DNA from: Gordonia amarae NBRC 15530
GTDB lineage: Bacteria > Actinomycetota > Actinomycetes > Mycobacteriales > Mycobacteriaceae
Direction: 5' to 3'
Length of the DNA stretch: 64,000 bases
NCBI RefSeq assembly: GCF_000241345.1
Contig: NZ_BAED01000006.1
Span: 53,018-117,017, forward strand
Positions within the stretch are counted from its first letter, which is position 1; the number at the start of each line of letters is the position of its first letter. The notes under the pieces are model-generated. The model ran no database searches, had not been told where the DNA came from, and was given only the letters and a program-made list of their open reading frames with translations. This document shows, piece after piece, positions 1 through 9,873 of this stretch. The position numbers and the translations under genes were made by a program.

Positions 1-267
1 GTTGAGGTCGGTCTGCGCGGCGATCTGCTGGATGCGCGGGATGTAGCGGCCGAGGCCGATGACGGTGGGATCGAAGATCGTGTCGATACCCAGGCCCTTG
101 AGCTCGTTGAGGTCACGGACCGCGTCGGCGATCTTCTGCTCCTCGTCCCAGTCGTACTGGTAGTTCTGCCGGTATTCCTCGCCGAGGACGAAGATGTGCT
201 CGTGGACAAAGGTCTTGCCCATGTCGGCGGAGTCGATGGAACCGGTGACGGTCTGAACTGTGCTCAT
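1..267 (-). CDS. Phosphotriesterase-family hydrolase, N-terminal part (cut by window edge)
   Basis: Reading leftward from the ATG at 267 gives 89 codons without a stop, then the window ends. The start of the product reads MSTVQTVTGSIDSADMGKTF and continues with VHEHIFVL at about residues 22-29. A His-x-His close to the N-terminus after a short lead strand is the first metal-binding pair of the phosphotriesterase-like amidohydrolase family (organophosphate hydrolases and quorum-quenching lactonases). Later text (IDTIFDPTVIGLGRYIPRI) also fits the family barrel. An AGGG-type purine tract (on the minus strand) precedes the ATG. It is divergent from the acyl-CoA carboxylase, with about 170 bp between. 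Substrate cannot be assigned, and the catalytic lysine and remaining ligands are outside the window. Confidence 0.75.
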   Translation of the reverse strand, partial: MSTVQTVTGSIDSADMGKTFVHEHIFVLGEEYRQNYQYDWDEEQKIADAVRDLNELKGLGIDTIFDPTVIGLGRYIPRIQQIAAQTDLN

Positions 268-436
268 TTGTGGAGAACCCTCTATCTGGTCGGCGACAGT
301 GCCCCGAAGGTGGGTGCTACGGATGATGATCCGGGCGAGTGACATAAGTCACCCACTAGACTGGAATGTTAGTTGAGGCTGATTTCAAGTTCAAGGGTGG
401 CGGACCGTCACCCAGCGGAGCAGATGAGGAGAACGG

Positions 437-3400
437 ATGTCGCGGGTACTGGTGGCCAACCGGGGTGAGATCGCGCTGCGCATCATCGCCACCGCAACCG
501 AACTGGGGATGGACACCGTCGCCGTCTACGCGGCCGACGATGCGGGGTTGCCGCACGTCACCGCCGCGACAACGGCTGTGGCGCTGGAGAGTTCGGGTCC
601 GTCCGCCTATCTCGACCGGGCCGCGCTGGTTGCCGCCGCCCGGGCCCACGGCGCGGATCTGGTGCACCCGGGATATGGATTCCTCAGCGAGGACGCCGAT
701 TTCGCCGTGGCCTGTGCCGACGCTGGCCTGACGTTCGTCGGGCCCGATCCGCGGGTGCTGCGCACCTTCGGCGACAAGGTGAGTGCCCGCGCCGCGGCTG
801 TCGACGCGGGGGTTCCGGTGCTGGCCGCCACCGCGTCCGGCATCGACGAGGCCGCCGCGACCGCGTTTCTGGTGGCCCACCCCGCGGGCATCATGATCAA
901 GGCCGTCGCCGGTGGGGGTGGCCGCGGCATGCGGCCGGTCACCGCCGCCGGCGAGGTGTCCGCGGCGTTCGGGATGTGCGCGGCCGAGGCTCGGGCGTCG
1001 TTCGGCAACGGCGACCTGTTCGCCGAGGAACTGCTGCCCGAGGCACGTCACATCGAGGTGCAGGTGGTGGCGGCACCCGGGGCCGACGGCGAGACGGTGA
1101 CCGTGGCGATCGGCGACCGGGACTGCAGCGTGCAGCGCCGGCGGCAGAAGCTCATCGAGGTCGCCCCCGCGCAGTGGCTCGCCGACGAACTGCGGGCCGC
1201 GCTGCACCGGGCGGCGGCCGACCTGTGTGCCCGCAACGGGTACCGGGGTCTGGCGACCGTCGAGTTCCTGGTTGCCGGTGACAGGTTCGTCTTCCTGGAG
1301 GTCAACCCGCGGATCCAGGTGGAGCACACCGTCACCGAGGAGGTGGCCGGGGTGGACCTGGTGGAGGCGGGCCTGCGGATCGCGCTCGGTGCGGGAATAG
1401 CGGAACTATCCTTGCCGCAAGGAGTTTCGGCGCGACCGGGATCGGTGTCGGGGACACCCGCCGCAGCCCGGGGCATCGCCGTGCAGGCCAGGGTCAACAC
1501 CGAGACGATGTCCGCCGACGGTGAGGTGCTCGGATCGTCGGGAACGCTCACCGGCTTCTGCCCGCCGACCGGCCCGGGCATCCGGGTCGACACCTTCGGT
1601 CGGCCGGGACTGGCGATCGGGGCGCGTTACGACTCGCTGCTGGCCAAGGTGATCGTGCACACCCGGGGAGCGGACTTCGGCGCGTGCTGCCGCAAGGCCG
1701 CCGGTGCCCTCACCGACTTCACGATCTCCGGGGTGGAGACGAATATCGCTGCGCTGCAGTCGGTCCTGGTCGACGGCGAGTTCACCTCCGGCCCGGTGAC
1801 GACGGCATACCTGCAGCGGCGGATCGGGGACATCGCGGCGGCTGCGCCGGCGTCGCGACCCGAACCCGTCGTCGACGCCGCGACCGGTGACACAGTGGTA
1901 CGGGCGCACCTGACCGGCGTCGTGGTCGAAGCCCCCGTCGGCGGGACGACGGTGCCCGCGGGTGATCCGGTGGCCGTGCTCGAGGCGATGAAGATGCAGC
2001 ATGTGGTCATGGCGGAGCAGCCGGTGACGATCATCGAGTCGCTGGTGGCGGCCGGTGCGACCGTGCGGGCGGGGGATCCGCTCGCCGTCGCCCACGTGGC
2101 CGATGCGGCTGGGCAGGATTCGGCCGTCGCCGCCCTCGACCTCGACCACATCCGGCCCGATCTCGCCGAGACACTCGACCGCCGCCACAAGACCACCGAC
2201 GCGGCCCGCCCCGAGGCGGTGGCGAAACGGCACGCGGCCGGGCGCCGCACCGCGCGGGAGAACATCGACGATCTGATCGACGAGGGCAGCTTCGTCGAAT
2301 ACGGGGCGCTGGCGCTGGCCGCCCAGCGCAGCAGGCGGTCGGAGGAGGATCTGATCGCCAACACCCCCGGCGACGGATTCGTCGCGGGCGTCGCCACAGT
2401 GGGTGCCGATGTGCACGGCACGGACGCGGCCACCACGGCGGTGATGTCGTACGACTACACCGTGCTCGCGGGCACCCAGGGCATGCGCAACCACGCCAAG
2501 ACCGACCGGTTGCTCGAGGTGGCGCGGCGCAAACGGATCCCGCTCGTCCTGTTCGCCGAAGGAGGCGGCGGGCGCCCCGGCGACACCGACGCCAACGGTG
2601 CATTCGGGCTGGACCTCAACACCTTTCGCGCGATCGCCGGGCTGCGGGGCGTGGTGCCGACCGTCGCGGTGGTCTCCGGCCGCTGCTTCGCCGGGAACGC
2701 CGCGCTCGCCGGCGCCTGCGACGTCCTGATCGCCACCCCCGACGCGAACATCGGGATGGGCGGTCCGGCGATGATCGAGGGCGGCGGCCTCGGCCGGCAC
2801 CGGCCCGAGGAGATCGGCCCGATCGGCATCCAGGTGCGGGGTGGGGTGGTGCACGTCGTCGCCGAAGACGAGGCCGAGGCGGTGGACGTGGCCCGCAGAT
2901 ACCTGTCCTACTTCCAGGGGCCGGTGGCCGACTGGACCGCCCCGGACCCGAGGCACGCCCGTCATGTGGTGCCGGAGAACCGGCTGCGCGCCTACGACGT
3001 CCGCGCCGTCATCGACGCGATCGCCGACACCGGCTCGGTGCTCGAACTGCGGCGCGACTACGGCGTCGGTGTGGTGACCGCGCTGATCCGTGTCGAGGGG
3101 GTGGCCTACGGCGTCGTCGCCAATTCGAGCCTGCATCTGGGCGGCGCCATCGATGCCGAGGCCTCCGACAAGGCCGCCGACTTCCTGCAGCTGTGTGAAG
3201 GTCACCGGATCCCTCTGGTGATGCTTTGTGACACACCGGGATTCATGGTCGGTCCGGATTCGGAGACCGAGGCGACGGTGCGCCGCTTCGGCAACATGTT
3301 CGTCGCCGGGGCCCGATTGACCGTGCCGTTCGGCATGATCATCCTGCGCAAGGCCTACGGGCTCGGGGCGATGGCGATGGGCGGCGGTTCGTTCCACGCC

Positions 3401-3658
3401 CCCGAGTTCACCGTCGCCTGGCCGACCGGCGAAGTGGGGCCGATGGGCCTGGAAGGGGCGGTGCGGCTCGGTTTCCGCAAGGAACTCGAGGCGGCGGATC
3501 CGGCCGAACGAGACGCGCTGTTCGCGAACCTGGTGGCGCTGGCCTACGAGCGGGGCAAGGCGCTGTACGCGGCAACCACCTACGAGATCGATGACGTGAT
3601 CGACCCCGCTGCCTCCCGGGACTGGATTCGGCTGCTCGCCCGCCGCGGCGAGCGGTGA
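437..3658 (+). CDS. Single-chain biotin-dependent acyl-CoA carboxylase (BC-BCCP-CT fusion)
   Basis: One 1073-residue protein carries all three functions of a biotin carboxylase system. Residues 1 to about 455 are an ATP-grasp biotin carboxylase (RVLVANRGEIALRII at the N-terminus, glycine-rich VAGGGGRGM near 157-165, EVNPRIQVEHTVTEE). A biotinyl domain follows, with EAMKMQHV and the biotinylated lysine at about 519. From about 585 to the end is a carboxyltransferase of the AccD/PccB type (GRRTARENIDDLIDEGSFVEYG, GGRPGD, GFMVGPDSE). Most actinobacterial acyl-CoA carboxylases are split into A and B subunits, so the fusion is a distinct subfamily; single-chain long-chain acyl-CoA carboxylases are known. 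Substrate (acetyl-, propionyl- or longer acyl-CoA) is not decided here. ATG 437 has a GAGGAG site 6-11 bases upstream. Confidence 0.92.
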   Translation: MSRVLVANRGEIALRIIATATELGMDTVAVYAADDAGLPHVTAATTAVALESSGPSAYLDRAALVAAARAHGADLVHPGYGFLSEDADFAVACADAGLTFVGPDPRVLRTFGDKVSARAAAVDAGVPVLAATASGIDEAAATAFLVAHPAGIMIKAVAGGGGRGMRPVTAAGEVSAAFGMCAAEARASFGNGDLFAEELLPEARHIEVQVVAAPGADGETVTVAIGDRDCSVQRRRQKLIEVAPAQWLADELRAALHRAAADLCARNGYRGLATVEFLVAGDRFVFLEVNPRIQVEHTVTEEVAGVDLVEAGLRIALGAGIAELSLPQGVSARPGSVSGTPAAARGIAVQARVNTETMSADGEVLGSSGTLTGFCPPTGPGIRVDTFGRPGLAIGARYDSLLAKVIVHTRGADFGACCRKAAGALTDFTISGVETNIAALQSVLVDGEFTSGPVTTAYLQRRIGDIAAAAPASRPEPVVDAATGDTVVRAHLTGVVVEAPVGGTTVPAGDPVAVLEAMKMQHVVMAEQPVTIIESLVAAGATVRAGDPLAVAHVADAAGQDSAVAALDLDHIRPDLAETLDRRHKTTDAARPEAVAKRHAAGRRTARENIDDLIDEGSFVEYGALALAAQRSRRSEEDLIANTPGDGFVAGVATVGADVHGTDAATTAVMSYDYTVLAGTQGMRNHAKTDRLLEVARRKRIPLVLFAEGGGGRPGDTDANGAFGLDLNTFRAIAGLRGVVPTVAVVSGRCFAGNAALAGACDVLIATPDANIGMGGPAMIEGGGLGRHRPEEIGPIGIQVRGGVVHVVAEDEAEAVDVARRYLSYFQGPVADWTAPDPRHARHVVPENRLRAYDVRAVIDAIADTGSVLELRRDYGVGVVTALIRVEGVAYGVVANSSLHLGGAIDAEASDKAADFLQLCEGHRIPLVMLCDTPGFMVGPDSETEATVRRFGNMFVAGARLTVPFGMIILRKAYGLGAMAMGGGSFHAPEFTVAWPTGEVGPMGLEGAVRLGFRKELEAADPAERDALFANLVALAYERGKALYAATTYEIDDVIDPAASRDWIRLLARRGER

Positions 3659-3682
3659 CCACCGGCCGCGGCGGCCCGGCGG

Positions 3683-4138
3683 TCACCAGTTGGGTGTCTG
3701 CCAGCCGCGGCGGATGCGGCGCTTGTCGGACGCGGGCAGTTGCTCTGCGCGCGATTGCGCCGGGGCGGCGCGTGGGGGACGGACCACCGGACCGGTGTCG
3801 GCCTCGCGCATCTGCTCCTCGACCGGGCCATTGGTCGGGTCGAAGGCGTCGAGGTCGAGCATCCGGGCGTGGATCACGTTCCGGTTCCGCAGCGCCGACC
3901 GCACCGCACGGTGCAGCCCGTCCTCCAGATACAGCTCGCCCTGCCATTTCACGACGTGCGCGAACAGGTCCCCGTAGAACGTCGAATCCTCGCTGAGCAG
4001 CCGGTCCAGTGCGAGCACCGTCGTCGTGGTGGACAGTTCGTCGAGCCGGAACTGACGCGGCGGGATGCTGGCCCAGGTCCGCCCCGACACGTCGTGGTCG
4101 GGATACGGCTTACCGTCCCGAACCCGTTTGAAGATCAT
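3683..4138 (-). CDS. Conserved hypothetical protein beside hrcA
   Basis: A 151-residue protein ([20 protein letters not shown]...), convergent with the carboxylase and divergent from hrcA. The N-terminal 100 residues look like a compact globular domain ([41 protein letters not shown]); the C-terminal 50 are Arg/Ala/Pro-rich and probably disordered. From memory of the mycobacterial gene order, a hypothetical protein of this type lies next to hrcA there (Rv2375), and this is its likely counterpart; that match is by position and general look, not alignment. No catalytic motif is recognised. Function unknown. Confidence 0.75.
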   Translation of the reverse strand: MIFKRVRDGKPYPDHDVSGRTWASIPPRQFRLDELSTTTTVLALDRLLSEDSTFYGDLFAHVVKWQGELYLEDGLHRAVRSALRNRNVIHARMLDLDAFDPTNGPVEEQMREADTGPVVRPPRAAPAQSRAEQLPASDKRRIRRGWQTPNW

Positions 4139-4300
4139 TGCGCCCTGTGCTCCTTCCTCGTCTCGGTCACGGTTGCCCGGTCACTGGGGAGTGTACGTAA
4201 CCGGCGGTGCTGGTGCCGTTTCGTAAGATGGAGGTCTGGCTGCGCTCCGGCCGGGTGCGGCCGGAGCGGTTCGGCGAGGCAGGGCGAGGAGGTTGGTGCG

Positions 4301-5335
4301 GTGTCGGTAACCGATGATCGGCGGTTCGAGATCCTGCGTGCGATCGTCACCGACTATGTCTCCACCCAGGAGCCGGTCGGGTCGAAGAACCTGGTGGACC
4401 GCCACAAGCTCGGCGTGTCCAGCGCCACGGTCCGCAACGACATGGCCGTCCTTGAGGCCGAGGGGTACATCGCGCAACCGCACACCAGCTCCGGTCGCGT
4501 CCCCACCGACAAGGGCTACCGGCTGTTCGTCGACCGCATCAGCGAGGTCAAACCGCTCTCCCCGGCCGAGCGCCGCGCCATCCTGTCGGTGCTCGACTCG
4601 GGCGTCGACCTCGACGACGTGCTGCGCCGGTCGGTGAAGCTGCTCGCCCAGCTCACCCGGCAGGTCGCGATCATCCAGTACCCGGTGCTGTCGGCGGCGA
4701 CGGTCCGCCACCTCGAGGTGGTCTCCCTCTCACCGTCGCGGTTGCTGTTGGTGGTCATCACCGACAACGGGCGGGTCGAGCAGCGCATGGTGACCCTCTC
4801 CTGCGACATCGACGAACAGGACAGCTCCCGGCTGCGCGACATGTTCTCCACGGCACTGCACGGTCAGCGCCTGGAGGCGGCGTCGGCGGCCGTGGCCGAA
4901 CTGGCCAACCAGGCGCCCGACGATATCCGCCAGCACGTGGTCCGGGTGGCCACCGTGCTGGTGGAGACGCTCGTCGAACGCGGTGACGACAGGCTCATCC
5001 TCGGCGGCACGTCCAACCTGGCGAGGTCGGCCTCGGATTTCACCCCACTGCTCGGCGGCATGGACTCGGTCCTGGAAGCCCTCGAGGAGCAGGTGGTGGT
5101 GCTCAAGCTGCTCGCCCACACCCAGCAGGTGGGCGGGGTCACCGTGCAGATCGGTGAGGAGACGCAGACGGAGAACCTGCGGGGCACCGCCGTCGTGTCC
5201 ACCGGGTACGGTGCATCGGGAACCGTGTTCGGCGGAGTGGGTGTGCTCGGCCCCACACGGATGGACTATCCAGGAACAATCGCATCGGTGGCAGCCGTTG
5301 CGAAATACGTGGGCGAGGTACTCGCCGAGCGGTGA
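4301..5335 (+). CDS. hrcA: Heat-inducible transcription repressor HrcA
   Basis: A 344-residue DNA-binding repressor of class I heat-shock genes. The N-terminus has the winged-helix signature [23 protein letters not shown], then [18 protein letters not shown] and the wing [14 protein letters not shown]; the rest is the GAF-like HrcA domain ending in the usual [21 protein letters not shown]. The GTG at 4301 is chosen because AGGAGG lies at 4287-4292, eight bases upstream; more upstream frame exists but gives a non-family N-terminus. It is followed by dnaJ after 84 bp, the usual actinobacterial pair. A canonical CIRCE inverted repeat is not visible in the 160 bp upstream. Confidence 0.97.
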   Translation: MSVTDDRRFEILRAIVTDYVSTQEPVGSKNLVDRHKLGVSSATVRNDMAVLEAEGYIAQPHTSSGRVPTDKGYRLFVDRISEVKPLSPAERRAILSVLDSGVDLDDVLRRSVKLLAQLTRQVAIIQYPVLSAATVRHLEVVSLSPSRLLLVVITDNGRVEQRMVTLSCDIDEQDSSRLRDMFSTALHGQRLEAASAAVAELANQAPDDIRQHVVRVATVLVETLVERGDDRLILGGTSNLARSASDFTPLLGGMDSVLEALEEQVVVLKLLAHTQQVGGVTVQIGEETQTENLRGTAVVSTGYGASGTVFGGVGVLGPTRMDYPGTIASVAAVAKYVGEVLAER

Positions 5336-5419
5336 CCCGGCCGGGGCGCGGAGACATCCGGGCCCTTCCGCATGCCGGGCACCGAGACAACTGTGTAAGA
5401 ACTGAGGGCGAAGACAACC

Positions 5420-6568
5420 GTGGCACGTGACTACTACGGAATCCTGGGGGTTTCTCCGGACGCAGGCGATCAGGAGATCAAACGCGCCTATCGCAAGAAG
5501 GCACGCGAACTGCATCCCGACGTCAATCCGGGCCAGGAGGAGCAGTTCAAAGAGGTCAGCACCGCCTACGAGGTGCTGAGCGATCCGGAGAAGCGGCGCA
5601 TCGTCGACGCCGGCGGTGACCCACTGGCCGGTCCGGGCGCTGGCGGCTTCGGGGGCGGCTTCGCCGGTGGTGGCCTCGGCGACGTGTTCGAGGCGTTCTT
5701 CGGCGGCGGCGGAGGCGGGTTCGGCGGCAGCCGCGGCCCCAAGAGCCGGGTCCGTCCCGGTGAGCGCGCGTTCGTCAGCGTGCAACTCGACCTCGCCGAA
5801 TGCGCCACCGGCGCGCAGAAGGAGATCTCCGTCGACACGGCGATCCTGTGCGACCAGTGCAAGGGCGCCGGAACTGCCGGTGACTCCAAGCCGGTGACCT
5901 GCGGCATCTGTCACGGCGCCGGTGAGATCCAGGCCGTGCAGCGTTCCTTCCTCGGCCAGGTGATGACTGTGCGCGAATGCCCCACTTGTCACGGTGTCGG
6001 TGAGGTGATCTCCGATCCATGCGGCAAGTGCGGCGGCGACGGGCGCGTCAGGTCCCGGCGCACCATGACCGTCAAGATCCCGGCGGGTGTCGAGGCCGGC
6101 ATGCAGGTGCGCCTCAGCGGCCAGGGCGAGGTCGGGCCCGGCGGTGGTCCCGCGGGTGACCTGTACGTCGAGATCGCCGAGAAACGTCACGACGTGTTCG
6201 TGCGCGACAAGGACGACCTGCACTGCACCGTCACCGTCCCGATCGCCGACGCCGCTCTCGGCGGTGAGGTCACGGTCGAGTCGATCCTCGGTGATCCGGT
6301 GAAGATCACCATCCCGCAGGGAACCCAGCCCGGGCACGTGGTCAAGGTGCGCGGCCAGGGCATGCCGCACCTGAATACCGGTGTCCGGGGCACCCTGCAC
6401 GCCCACCTGGACGTGGTGGTGCCCACCAGGCTCGATGCGGCCCAGGCCGACGCGCTGCGGGCGTTCCAGGACCTGAGCGGTGTCGAACCGGCCGTCGTCG
6501 ACGCGTCGGTCGCGACCGCGCCCGGCGGTTTCTTCTCGCGCCTGCGCAACGCGTTCGCGGCCCGCTGA
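5420..6568 (+). CDS. dnaJ: Chaperone protein DnaJ (DnaJ2 type)
   Basis: A 382-residue type I Hsp40 that delivers clients to DnaK and stimulates its ATPase. Residues 1-70 are the J domain with HPD in [10 protein letters not shown] Gly/Phe-rich linker follows (about 75-110, [12 protein letters not shown]). Four CxxCxGxG zinc motifs lie at about 140-210 ([32 protein letters not shown]), then the two C-terminal substrate-binding barrels. It starts with GTG. Its position directly after hrcA rather than in the dnaK operon identifies it as the second DnaJ paralogue found in mycobacteria and relatives. Confidence 0.97.
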   Translation: MARDYYGILGVSPDAGDQEIKRAYRKKARELHPDVNPGQEEQFKEVSTAYEVLSDPEKRRIVDAGGDPLAGPGAGGFGGGFAGGGLGDVFEAFFGGGGGGFGGSRGPKSRVRPGERAFVSVQLDLAECATGAQKEISVDTAILCDQCKGAGTAGDSKPVTCGICHGAGEIQAVQRSFLGQVMTVRECPTCHGVGEVISDPCGKCGGDGRVRSRRTMTVKIPAGVEAGMQVRLSGQGEVGPGGGPAGDLYVEIAEKRHDVFVRDKDDLHCTVTVPIADAALGGEVTVESILGDPVKITIPQGTQPGHVVKVRGQGMPHLNTGVRGTLHAHLDVVVPTRLDAAQADALRAFQDLSGVEPAVVDASVATAPGGFFSRLRNAFAAR

Positions 6569-6572
6569 CCCG

Positions 6573-7322
6573 ATGGGCGCCCCACTGTTCTGGGTGGACT
6601 CGGTGCCGTCCGCCGGTGCCGAGGTACTGCTGAGCGGGCCGGAGGGCAGGCACGCGGTCACCGTCGCGCGGGTGCGCGTCGGCGAGACGATCCGGGTCGG
6701 GGATGGCCGCGGATCCGTGGGCGACTGCGAGGTCGTCGATGTCGCCGGCAAGGACAAACTGCGCGCCGTGGTCCGTACCTTCACCTACGCCGACCGGCCG
6801 CGGCCGACGGTGACGGTGGTGCAGGCGCTACCCAAGGCCGAACGTTCGGAGCTGGCCGTCGATCTGGCCACCCAGGCAGGCGCCGACCGTATCGTGCCGT
6901 GGCAGGCCGCCCGGTGCGTCTCGCGCTGGACCGGCAAGTCCGACAAGGGGATCCGCAAGTGGGAGCAGGCCGCCGAGGCGGCCGCCAAGCAGGCCCGGCG
7001 GGCCTGGGTCCCGGAGATCACCGACCTGGCGGGCACCACCGACGTGCGGTCCCGGTGCGCGGCCGTGATGGCCGCGGGCGGGGTCGTCGCAGTGCTGCAC
7101 GAGGAGGCCACCACCGGATTCGCATCGCTGCCGCTGGCCTCGGCCAAGGAGATCGTGCTGGTCGTCGGCCCCGAGGGCGGGATCGATGAGACCGAGCTGG
7201 CGGATCTGACGGCGCTCGGGGCCATTGCCGTCCTGCTGGGCCCAGAGGTGCTGCGGACCGCCACCGCGGCGGCCGTCGCGCTGGGCGCGATCGGGGTCAT
7301 GACACCCAGGTGGCCCAGATGA
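6573..7322 (+). CDS. rsmE: 16S rRNA (uracil-1498-N3)-methyltransferase RsmE
   Basis: A 249-residue SPOUT-class methyltransferase that methylates U1498 of 16S rRNA with S-adenosylmethionine. Family features: N-terminal PUA-like RNA-binding part (LLSGPEGRHAVTVARVRVGE), then VQALPKAERSELAVDLATQAGADRIVPW, RWTGKSDKGIRKWEQAAEAAAKQARR, and the knot with VVGPEGGIDETEL and LGPEVLRTATAAAVALG. ATG 6573 begins four bases after the dnaJ stop, suggesting cotranscription. Confidence 0.95.
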   Translation: MGAPLFWVDSVPSAGAEVLLSGPEGRHAVTVARVRVGETIRVGDGRGSVGDCEVVDVAGKDKLRAVVRTFTYADRPRPTVTVVQALPKAERSELAVDLATQAGADRIVPWQAARCVSRWTGKSDKGIRKWEQAAEAAAKQARRAWVPEITDLAGTTDVRSRCAAVMAAGGVVAVLHEEATTGFASLPLASAKEIVLVVGPEGGIDETELADLTALGAIAVLLGPEVLRTATAAAVALGAIGVMTPRWPR

Positions 7323-7335
7323 GAGAGGAACGCCG

Positions 7336-8127
7336 ATGAGCGCGGACCGGACACCCGTCACCCGGGTGAAGGTCGTCTACGGCGACGCCCCGTCGCAGTT
7401 CGGGCACCTCTACCACGCCGCCGACGCGGGCGACGGGACGCGGCGCCTCCGGCCGATCGTGCTGATCCACGGCGGCTACTGGTCCGATGAGTTCTCGCTG
7501 ACCATCCAGTCGGCCATCGCCCGGCAGTACGCCGAGCTGGGCGCGCTCGTGTGGAGCATCGAGTACCGGCGGGTCGGTGAACCGGGCGGCGGCTGGCCGG
7601 GCACCGGGCGCGACGTGCTCGCCGCGATCAAAGCGCTCGACGACCTCGTCCTGGCCGCGCTCGACGCGCGGGTCGCCCTGCGGGTCGACTGGTCGCAGGT
7701 CGCCGTCGTGGGGCATTCGGCGGGCGGTCAGCTCGCGGTCTGGTCGACGGCTCAGCTCGGCGCGCGGACCCGTAACTGCACCATCAGCACGGTGGTCGCC
7801 CAGTCCGCGGCGCTGAACCTGGAGGCCGCGGCCCGGGGCGGCAGCGAGTCGGTCCAGGCCCTGATCGGCAGGCCGTACGAGGATGCGCCGCACCTGTACC
7901 GCGAGGCGTCGCCGTCGGCGCAGGAACCGTTCGGCGCGCACGTGGTGGCCATCCACACCGCCGACGACGAGGCGATCCCGCTCATCGTCAGCCGGCGCTA
8001 CGTCGAGCTGATGACCGAGCGCGGGCAGTCCGCCGAACTGGTGGTGGTTCCCGGTGAGGGACACAGCGCGTTCTGTGATCCGCGCAGCCGCGCGAACAGG
8101 GAAACCGCACGTGTGCTCGGTATCTGA
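7336..8127 (+). CDS. Alpha/beta-hydrolase (esterase or formamidase type)
   Basis: A 263-residue cytosolic alpha/beta-hydrolase. VLIHGGYW (about residues 42-49) is the HGG oxyanion-hole loop of the hormone-sensitive-lipase/kynurenine-formamidase branch, GHSAGG (about 123-128) holds the nucleophilic serine, HTADDEAIP supplies the acid and GEGHSAF near the C-terminus the histidine. It starts 13 bases after rsmE with AGAGAGGAACG upstream, so it is probably in the same transcript. Kynurenine formamidase is a reasonable guess from the HGGYW loop but no tryptophan-degradation neighbours support it. Confidence 0.85.
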   Translation: MSADRTPVTRVKVVYGDAPSQFGHLYHAADAGDGTRRLRPIVLIHGGYWSDEFSLTIQSAIARQYAELGALVWSIEYRRVGEPGGGWPGTGRDVLAAIKALDDLVLAALDARVALRVDWSQVAVVGHSAGGQLAVWSTAQLGARTRNCTISTVVAQSAALNLEAAARGGSESVQALIGRPYEDAPHLYREASPSAQEPFGAHVVAIHTADDEAIPLIVSRRYVELMTERGQSAELVVVPGEGHSAFCDPRSRANRETARVLGI

Positions 8128-8251
8128 GCACGCCGCTATTGAGCGCCGATATTGAGTCCGGGTTGTGCGTTGACGGGGGTTAGACTGGCCTTCGTCAGTG
8201 CCGCACAGCAACAGATTCTTCGCAGCAGATTCTCAAGGAGTGATTCAGTAC

Positions 8252-9298
8252 GTGAGTGACGACAACCCCGATTCGTCCGGACACACCGACCGGCCGTCTG
8301 CGGTCACGTCGACCACCGAAATAGCTCCTGACGTAGTTTTCGCTCTGCTCGGCACCAACGACGCGAACCTGCGCGCACTCGAGAAGCTGCTGCCCGCCGA
8401 CGTCCATGTCCGCGGCAACCTGGTCACGCTCAGTGGTGCCCCCGCGGATGTGGCCGGCTCCGAGCGGGTGCTGACCGAACTGCTCGACCTGGTGCGGCGC
8501 GGCACCCCGCTGACCCCGGATCTCGTCCGCAGCAGCGTGTCGATGCTGTCGCAGAACACCGGTGACTCGCCGGCCGAGGTGCTCTCGCTCGACATCCTGT
8601 CGCGGCGCGGCAAGACGATCCGGCCCAAGACGCTCAACCAGAAGCACTACGTCGACGCCATCGACAAGCACACCATCGTGTTCGGGCTCGGCCCCGCCGG
8701 CACCGGCAAGACCTATCTGGCGATGGCCAAGGCGGTGCAGGCGCTGCAGTCCAAGGCCGTCACTCGCATCATCCTGACCCGGCCCGCCGTCGAGGCCGGG
8801 GAGCGGCTCGGCTTCCTGCCCGGCACCCTCAGCGAGAAGATCGACCCGTACCTGCGGCCGCTGTACGACGCGCTACACGACATGATGGACCCGGAGAACA
8901 TTCCCAAGCTCATGGAGGCAGGGGTCATCGAGGTGGCACCGTTGGCGTTCATGCGCGGGCGCACGCTCAACGACTCGTTCATCATCCTCGACGAGGCGCA
9001 GAACACCACCGGCGAGCAGATGAAGATGTTCTTGACCCGGCTGGGTTTCGGCTCCAAGATCGTGGTCACCGGCGATATCAGCCAGGTTGACCTGCCCGGT
9101 GCCTCACAGAGCGGACTGGCCGCGGCCACTCGCATCCTCGACGGCATCGACGACATCCATTTCTCCCAGCTCACCAGCGCCGACGTGGTCCGGCACCGGC
9201 TCGTCGCCGACATCGTCGACGCCTACGGCCGGGCCGAGTCGCAGCTGTCGGGCAATCGTGCGGCGCGACGCGCCTCAAATCAGGGACGGCGCCCATGA
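8252..9298 (+). CDS. phoH: PhoH-like ATPase
   Basis: A 348-residue PhoH-family protein. The P-loop is GPAGTGKT, the Walker B is FIILDEAQN, and the core between ([31 protein letters not shown]) is typical; residues 20-100 resemble the N-terminal KH-like segment of PhoH ([17 protein letters not shown]). The family is linked to RNA metabolism and is commonly followed by ybeY, as here with a four-base ATGA overlap. GTG 8252 follows AAGGAG at 8234-8239 with a rather long 12-base spacer; a GTG 18 codons upstream (8198) is the alternative start. Confidence 0.95.
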   Translation: MSDDNPDSSGHTDRPSAVTSTTEIAPDVVFALLGTNDANLRALEKLLPADVHVRGNLVTLSGAPADVAGSERVLTELLDLVRRGTPLTPDLVRSSVSMLSQNTGDSPAEVLSLDILSRRGKTIRPKTLNQKHYVDAIDKHTIVFGLGPAGTGKTYLAMAKAVQALQSKAVTRIILTRPAVEAGERLGFLPGTLSEKIDPYLRPLYDALHDMMDPENIPKLMEAGVIEVAPLAFMRGRTLNDSFIILDEAQNTTGEQMKMFLTRLGFGSKIVVTGDISQVDLPGASQSGLAAATRILDGIDDIHFSQLTSADVVRHRLVADIVDAYGRAESQLSGNRAARRASNQGRRP

Positions 9299-9873
9299 CC
9301 ATCGAATTCGCCAACGAGTCGGGCGTCGAGGTGCCCGACCAGCTGATCCTGGACGCGGCCCGGTTCGCCATCGCAGCCCTTGACGTGAACTCGGCGGCCG
9401 AGTTGTCGGTGCTGTGCGTCGACCTGGACACGATGGCCGACATGCACGTGCAGTGGATGGACCTGCCCGGGCCCACCGACGTGATGAGCTTTCCGATGGA
9501 CGAGCTGGTGCCGGGCAGCAGACCCGACAGCTCCGAACCGGGACCGGCGCTGCTCGGCGATATCGTGCTGTGCCCGGAGTTCGCGGCCCGGCAGGCCAAG
9601 GAGGCCCGGCACTCGTTCGAGCACGAGCTGTCGGTACTGACCGTGCACGGCGTGCTGCACCTGCTCGGCTACGACCACGCCGAACCCGACGAGGAACGCG
9701 AGATGTTCGGGCTGCAGGCCAAGATCATCGACGAGTTCTACGCCGAACGGCACCGGGTGGCACAACGCGCACGGCAGTCCGCCAAGGACGACCGGCTGCT
9801 GAACAACATCGGCTTCACCTCGGGCGCCGACGGCGCCCCCGCCGGCCAGTCCACAGAAGAGGACCGGCGGTGA
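9295..9873 (+). CDS. ybeY: Endoribonuclease YbeY
   Basis: A 192-residue metal-dependent RNase for 16S rRNA 3'-end maturation and 70S quality control. The zinc motif [11 protein letters not shown] (about residues 118-128) has the three histidines of the family H-x3-H-x5-H signature; TDVMSFP (about 61-67) is the other conserved block. A 35-residue tail beyond the motif is longer than in E. coli but normal for mycobacteria. It overlaps phoH and the following CBS-domain gene by four bases each, so the three are almost certainly translated from one mRNA. Confidence 0.96.
   Translation: MTIEFANESGVEVPDQLILDAARFAIAALDVNSAAELSVLCVDLDTMADMHVQWMDLPGPTDVMSFPMDELVPGSRPDSSEPGPALLGDIVLCPEFAARQAKEARHSFEHELSVLTVHGVLHLLGYDHAEPDEEREMFGLQAKIIDEFYAERHRVAQRARQSAKDDRLLNNIGFTSGADGAPAGQSTEEDRR

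Noticed and set aside
1406..3397. Long open frame of 663 codons on the strand opposite to the acyl-CoA carboxylase
   Set aside because: It lies entirely antisense to a clear gene, gives a low-complexity Arg/Gly/His-rich product, and such frames are common in high-GC DNA. The same applies to the long frames antisense to dnaJ/hrcA (4730-6784), era/recO (11386-13074) and the relaxase (34044-35810).
4139..4300. CIRCE element upstream of hrcA
   Set aside because: No pair of TTAGCACTC/GAGTGCTAA half-sites can be recognised there.
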